Origin: Eubacterium sp.
GTDB lineage: Bacteria > Bacillota > Clostridia > Lachnospirales > Lachnospiraceae
Length of the DNA: 8,170 nt
Assembly: GCA_021442545.1 (NCBI GenBank)
Contig: JABUSX010000470.1
Coordinates: forward strand, 1-8,170
Direction of reading: 5' to 3'
A model generated the notes under the pieces. It was given only the letters and a program-made list of their open reading frames with translations. It did not search any database and had not been told where the DNA came from. Below, piece after piece: positions 6,278 to 8,170 of this stretch. Numbering within the stretch: the first letter of the stretch is position 1; each line of letters starts with the position of its first letter. The position numbers were made by a program, and so were the translations under genes.

Positions 6278-7031
6278 AAAACAAATTGAATTTACCAGGG
6301 ATAATATTGATATCTATCTGAAAGAAATCGCAAAAGAATACCGAAAACAAATCGGTAAAAATATGCCTGCGGAAATCATCCTGATTGGGGGCGCTTCCGT
6401 ACTTGTGAATTATGGATTCAGAAATATGACAACAGATATCGATGCTCTCATCCAGGCAGCCTCCGTGATAAAAGACATTATCAACCATGTCGGAGATCAT
6501 TACGGACTTCCGAACGGATGGCTGAATCAGGACTTTATCCGAACAGAATCCTATTCTTCAAAACTTTCCGGATTTTCCGAATATTACAGAACCTATTCCA
6601 ATGTTCTGACTGTCCGTACGGTAAGGGCGGAATATCTGATTGCCATGAAACTTCGCTCCGGAAGGCAATATAAAAGTGACCTTTCCGATGTGCTCGGCAT
6701 TCTTGCAGAACACGAAAAAGCCGGTACTTCTATTTCTTTGGAGAACATACAACAAGCGGTCATCGATCTTTACGGAGACTGGAATACTTTGCCGAAACCT
6801 TCTCGTAATTTTATTCACAACGCTATGAAGAATGGACGTTTCTGTGAACTGTATGCACAAACACGTATCGAAGAAAGCGAAATCAAAGATCTCCTGGTTC
6901 ATTTTGAAAAGGATTATCCGGGTGCGGCAAAAGAGGAAAATGTAAACGAAATAGCAGAAAATCTTCAAAGGCATAATAGCCGGGCATCCATCCTTGCGAA
7001 ACTAAGAACGATAAAAAATCAGACTGATTAA
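6267..7031 (+). CDS. DUF6036/AbiEii-like nucleotidyltransferase, probable toxin
   Basis: A 254-residue soluble protein with a minimal nucleotidyltransferase core. IILIGGASVLVNYG (Gly41-Gly42) is followed by TTDIDAL, giving the metal-binding Asp57-x-Asp59. This is the GG/S...DxD signature of Pol-beta-type nucleotidyltransferases. From about residue 122, EYLIAMKLRSGRQYKSDLSD resembles the conserved segment after the core in AbiEii and DUF6036 proteins (lLa.Kl.A.r.r..kDl.D). The C-terminal ~100 residues are helical and charged. The start lies inside the end of the HTH gene, without a strong binding site of its own, so translation is probably coupled. Related proteins act as type IV-like toxins that modify RNA or NTP targets; the target here is unknown. 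The active-site residues are intact. The toxin role is an inference from family and operon layout. Confidence 0.82.
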   Translation: MSSEKQIEFTRDNIDIYLKEIAKEYRKQIGKNMPAEIILIGGASVLVNYGFRNMTTDIDALIQAASVIKDIINHVGDHYGLPNGWLNQDFIRTESYSSKLSGFSEYYRTYSNVLTVRTVRAEYLIAMKLRSGRQYKSDLSDVLGILAEHEKAGTSISLENIQQAVIDLYGDWNTLPKPSRNFIHNAMKNGRFCELYAQTRIEESEIKDLLVHFEKDYPGAAKEENVNEIAENLQRHNSRASILAKLRTIKNQTD

Positions 7032-7046
7032 CTATACCTGAAACCC

Positions 7047-7099
7047 TTGTATATCTCTTTTCTTTTTCTAATATCTATCACCTGAGAGTTTTCAAAACT
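7047..7099 (+). promoter_or_regulatory. Weak promoter candidate and palindrome upstream of the MBL hydrolase
   Basis: TTGTAT at 7047-7052 and TAATAT at 7069-7074, 16 bases apart, form a mediocre promoter. A perfect 13-base palindrome AGTTTTCAAAACT at 7087-7099 lies just after the expected start of transcription and before the ribosome binding site, where a repressor could act. A palindrome of this size is expected about twice by chance in a window this long, so support is limited. Confidence 0.3.
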
Positions 7100-7117
7100 A
7101 CGGACCTGGAGAAGATA

Positions 7118-7933
7118 ATGGCGAGCACCTTTTCCCTTACCTGGCTGGGAACCAATTCCTTCAAAGTAAAAACGCCGGAAACGGAATTTCTTGTCGATCC
7201 TTTTGTGTGCCTTGACAAGGCGGAGCATCGTAATTCGCTTAGGGATTTTCTGGATGTCCCCGCCATCTTCATTACGCACGGGCATTTCGACCACCTGTGC
7301 CACGTTCCGCTTATTCTGAAACGCCAGCCGACGCGTGTGTTCTGCACGGAGCGTCCGGCCGCGTCTCTGCTGAATGCCCTGATCTCATCCGGCACCGGCA
7401 AAGACGAAGCAAAGGAACTTTGCAGGGACGTTGTCACGATCGCACCGGGCAGCGAATTTGACTTCGATGACGTACATGTCCGGGTCTTTCAGGGAAAACA
7501 CATCCGATTCGATCTCGGATTAAGTTTAAAAACCTTACTCCCTTCCAATATTGCCCGCGCTCCGAAAAACGTCCCGCACATATTGAAGCTGCACCCCAGA
7601 TACCCGGAAGGCGGTCAGACGATCCTTTATGACATGGAATCGGCCGGAAAGCACATTCAGTTTCTGGGGAGTCTGGACTTAGCCGATGTTGAATATCCTC
7701 GAAATGCTGATCTGCTGGTCATGCCCTATCAGGGCAGAAGTGACATGGTTCCCTCGGCCCGGAAAGTGATCCGGCGACTGAAACCGAAGCGGATCCTGTT
7801 ATCACATTTTGACAACACATACCCGCCGCTGACTCATTCGATTGATACAGGGGGTCTGGAAAAGATGATGAGGGAGGAATTCCCGGAGATCGGATTTACA
7901 ATTCCGCAGTTCAGAGCGTCGATACAGATTTGA
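7118..7933 (+). CDS. MBL-fold metallo-hydrolase (UlaG-like)
   Basis: A 271-residue soluble metal-dependent hydrolase of the metallo-beta-lactamase fold. The metal-binding H-x-H-x-D-H motif is HGHFDH at 54-59. The further expected ligands are present: His128 (QGKHIRFD), Asp187 (GSLDLAD) and His230 (LLSHFDN). The N-terminal WLGTNSFKVKT and DPF are typical of the UlaG-like branch, which includes phosphodiesterase- and lactonase-type enzymes, so the substrate stays open. Translation starts at ATG 7118, with GGAGAAG at 7108-7114 just upstream. It stands 86 bases after the nucleotidyltransferase and may have its own promoter, so it is not clearly part of that operon. There is no signal peptide. A hairpin terminator candidate lies about 100 bases past its stop. 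Confidence 0.92.
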   Translation: MASTFSLTWLGTNSFKVKTPETEFLVDPFVCLDKAEHRNSLRDFLDVPAIFITHGHFDHLCHVPLILKRQPTRVFCTERPAASLLNALISSGTGKDEAKELCRDVVTIAPGSEFDFDDVHVRVFQGKHIRFDLGLSLKTLLPSNIARAPKNVPHILKLHPRYPEGGQTILYDMESAGKHIQFLGSLDLADVEYPRNADLLVMPYQGRSDMVPSARKVIRRLKPKRILLSHFDNTYPPLTHSIDTGGLEKMMREEFPEIGFTIPQFRASIQI

Positions 7934-8002
7934 GTATCGGCGTTTTCAACTCATGCGTTTATAATATCACAGCAGAACCGAAAATCAAAAAACGCAGAAA
8001 GT

Positions 8003-8030
8003 CCGGAATGAAACAGCCGGAATGAAGCAC
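8003..8030. repeat. Two tandem 14-base near-copies
   Basis: Two adjacent 14-base units at 8003-8016 and 8017-8030 share their first ten bases, CCGGAATGAA. They lie between the MBL hydrolase stop and the terminator hairpin, and no function is apparent. Confidence 0.5.
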
Positions 8031-8031
8031 A

Positions 8032-8059
8032 CGGCCGGACAGGAACCCCTGCCCGGCCG
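8032..8059. terminator. Hairpin terminator candidate between convergent genes
   Basis: CGGCCGG at 8032-8038 pairs with CCGGCCG at 8053-8059. After one A-C mismatch, CAGG pairs with CCTG around a four-base AACC loop, giving a strong 11-bp stem. On the plus strand the T-rich run (ATATTTTAAATCTGTTTTT) begins about six bases later, which is not ideal. On the minus strand the following bases are not T-rich. It lies between the rightward MBL gene and the leftward surface-protein gene, so it probably serves the MBL gene and perhaps both. Confidence 0.6.
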
Positions 8060-8086
8060 CAGCCATATTTTAAATCTGTTTTTAAC

Positions 8087-8170
8087 TTACTTTTTGATCT
8101 TCAGTTTCATCGCTTTGCTCCATCCGGAGAAGTAATTCTTTCCGCCAGCCGTCTTATAGGTGCGGATCCG
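8087..8170 (-). CDS. C-terminal end of a probable cell-surface protein (partial)
   Basis: The 27 residues before the stop at 8087-8089 read RIRTYKTAGGKNYFSGWSK followed by a Lys-rich tail (MKLKIKK). This RxxTYKT..GK.Y.SGWSK ending is typical of fibronectin type III-like repeats at the C-terminus of large secreted or surface proteins of Lachnospiraceae and other Clostridia. The rest of the gene lies beyond the window's right end, so its length and function cannot be stated. It is convergent with the MBL hydrolase. Confidence 0.65.
   Translation of the reverse strand, partial: RIRTYKTAGGKNYFSGWSKAMKLKIKK

Noticed and set aside
7017..7030. AATCAGACTGATT symmetry at the end of the nucleotidyltransferase as a terminator
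   Set aside because: The arms leave a one-base loop and no stable stem; no T-run follows directly.

Overview
The window looks like chromosomal DNA of a gut-type Firmicute, most likely Lachnospiraceae or a related Clostridia. This is inferred from moderate GC, strong purine-rich ribosome binding sites, sigma-A-type promoters, a LacI regulator fused to a sugar-binding domain, and a truncated surface protein with a YKT..GKNYFSGWSK tail. No rRNA, tRNA, CRISPR array or complete mobile element was seen.

Layout. (1) 61-2328 (+): a 755-residue cytoplasmic LacI-type regulator carrying a second, full-length ABC-type solute-binding domain. (2) 2328-2480 (+): about 50 codons from the C-terminal end of an IS256/Mutator-type transposase, abutting that gene. 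(3) 5069-2499 (-): a likely three-gene operon read leftward, with a small alpha/beta hydrolase, a short-chain dehydrogenase and an MFS transporter. The hydrolase-dehydrogenase gap holds a diverged second copy of the hydrolase 3' end, part of a 26-codon reading frame linking the two genes. (4) 5596-5195 (-): a broken toxin-antitoxin locus, made of a frameshifted RelB/DinJ-type antitoxin and only the last ~38 residues of a PIN-domain toxin. (5) 5651-7031 (+): an intact two-gene module, an XRE-type HTH protein followed with an 11-base overlap by a DUF6036/AbiEii-like nucleotidyltransferase. It has a near-consensus promoter enclosed by a perfect 9-bp inverted repeat. (6) 7118-7933 (+): an MBL-fold hydrolase. 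(7) 8032-8059: a hairpin terminator candidate. (8) 8170-8087 (-): the C-terminal end of a probable surface protein running off the window.

How the genes may work together. The leftward operon reads as uptake of a small organic compound (MFS) plus its oxidation or reduction (NAD-type SDR) and hydrolysis; the substrate is not visible from sequence. The LacI/solute-binding fusion ends against this operon's 3' end, so it may instead regulate genes left of the window. The centre of the window is a toxin-antitoxin patch: a decayed relB-PIN pair back to back with an intact HTH/nucleotidyltransferase pair, their promoters sharing the -35 region. The most unusual items are the regulator fusion, the operator-like architecture of the HTH/nucleotidyltransferase pair, the dated decay of the relB-PIN locus, and the duplicated hydrolase tail.
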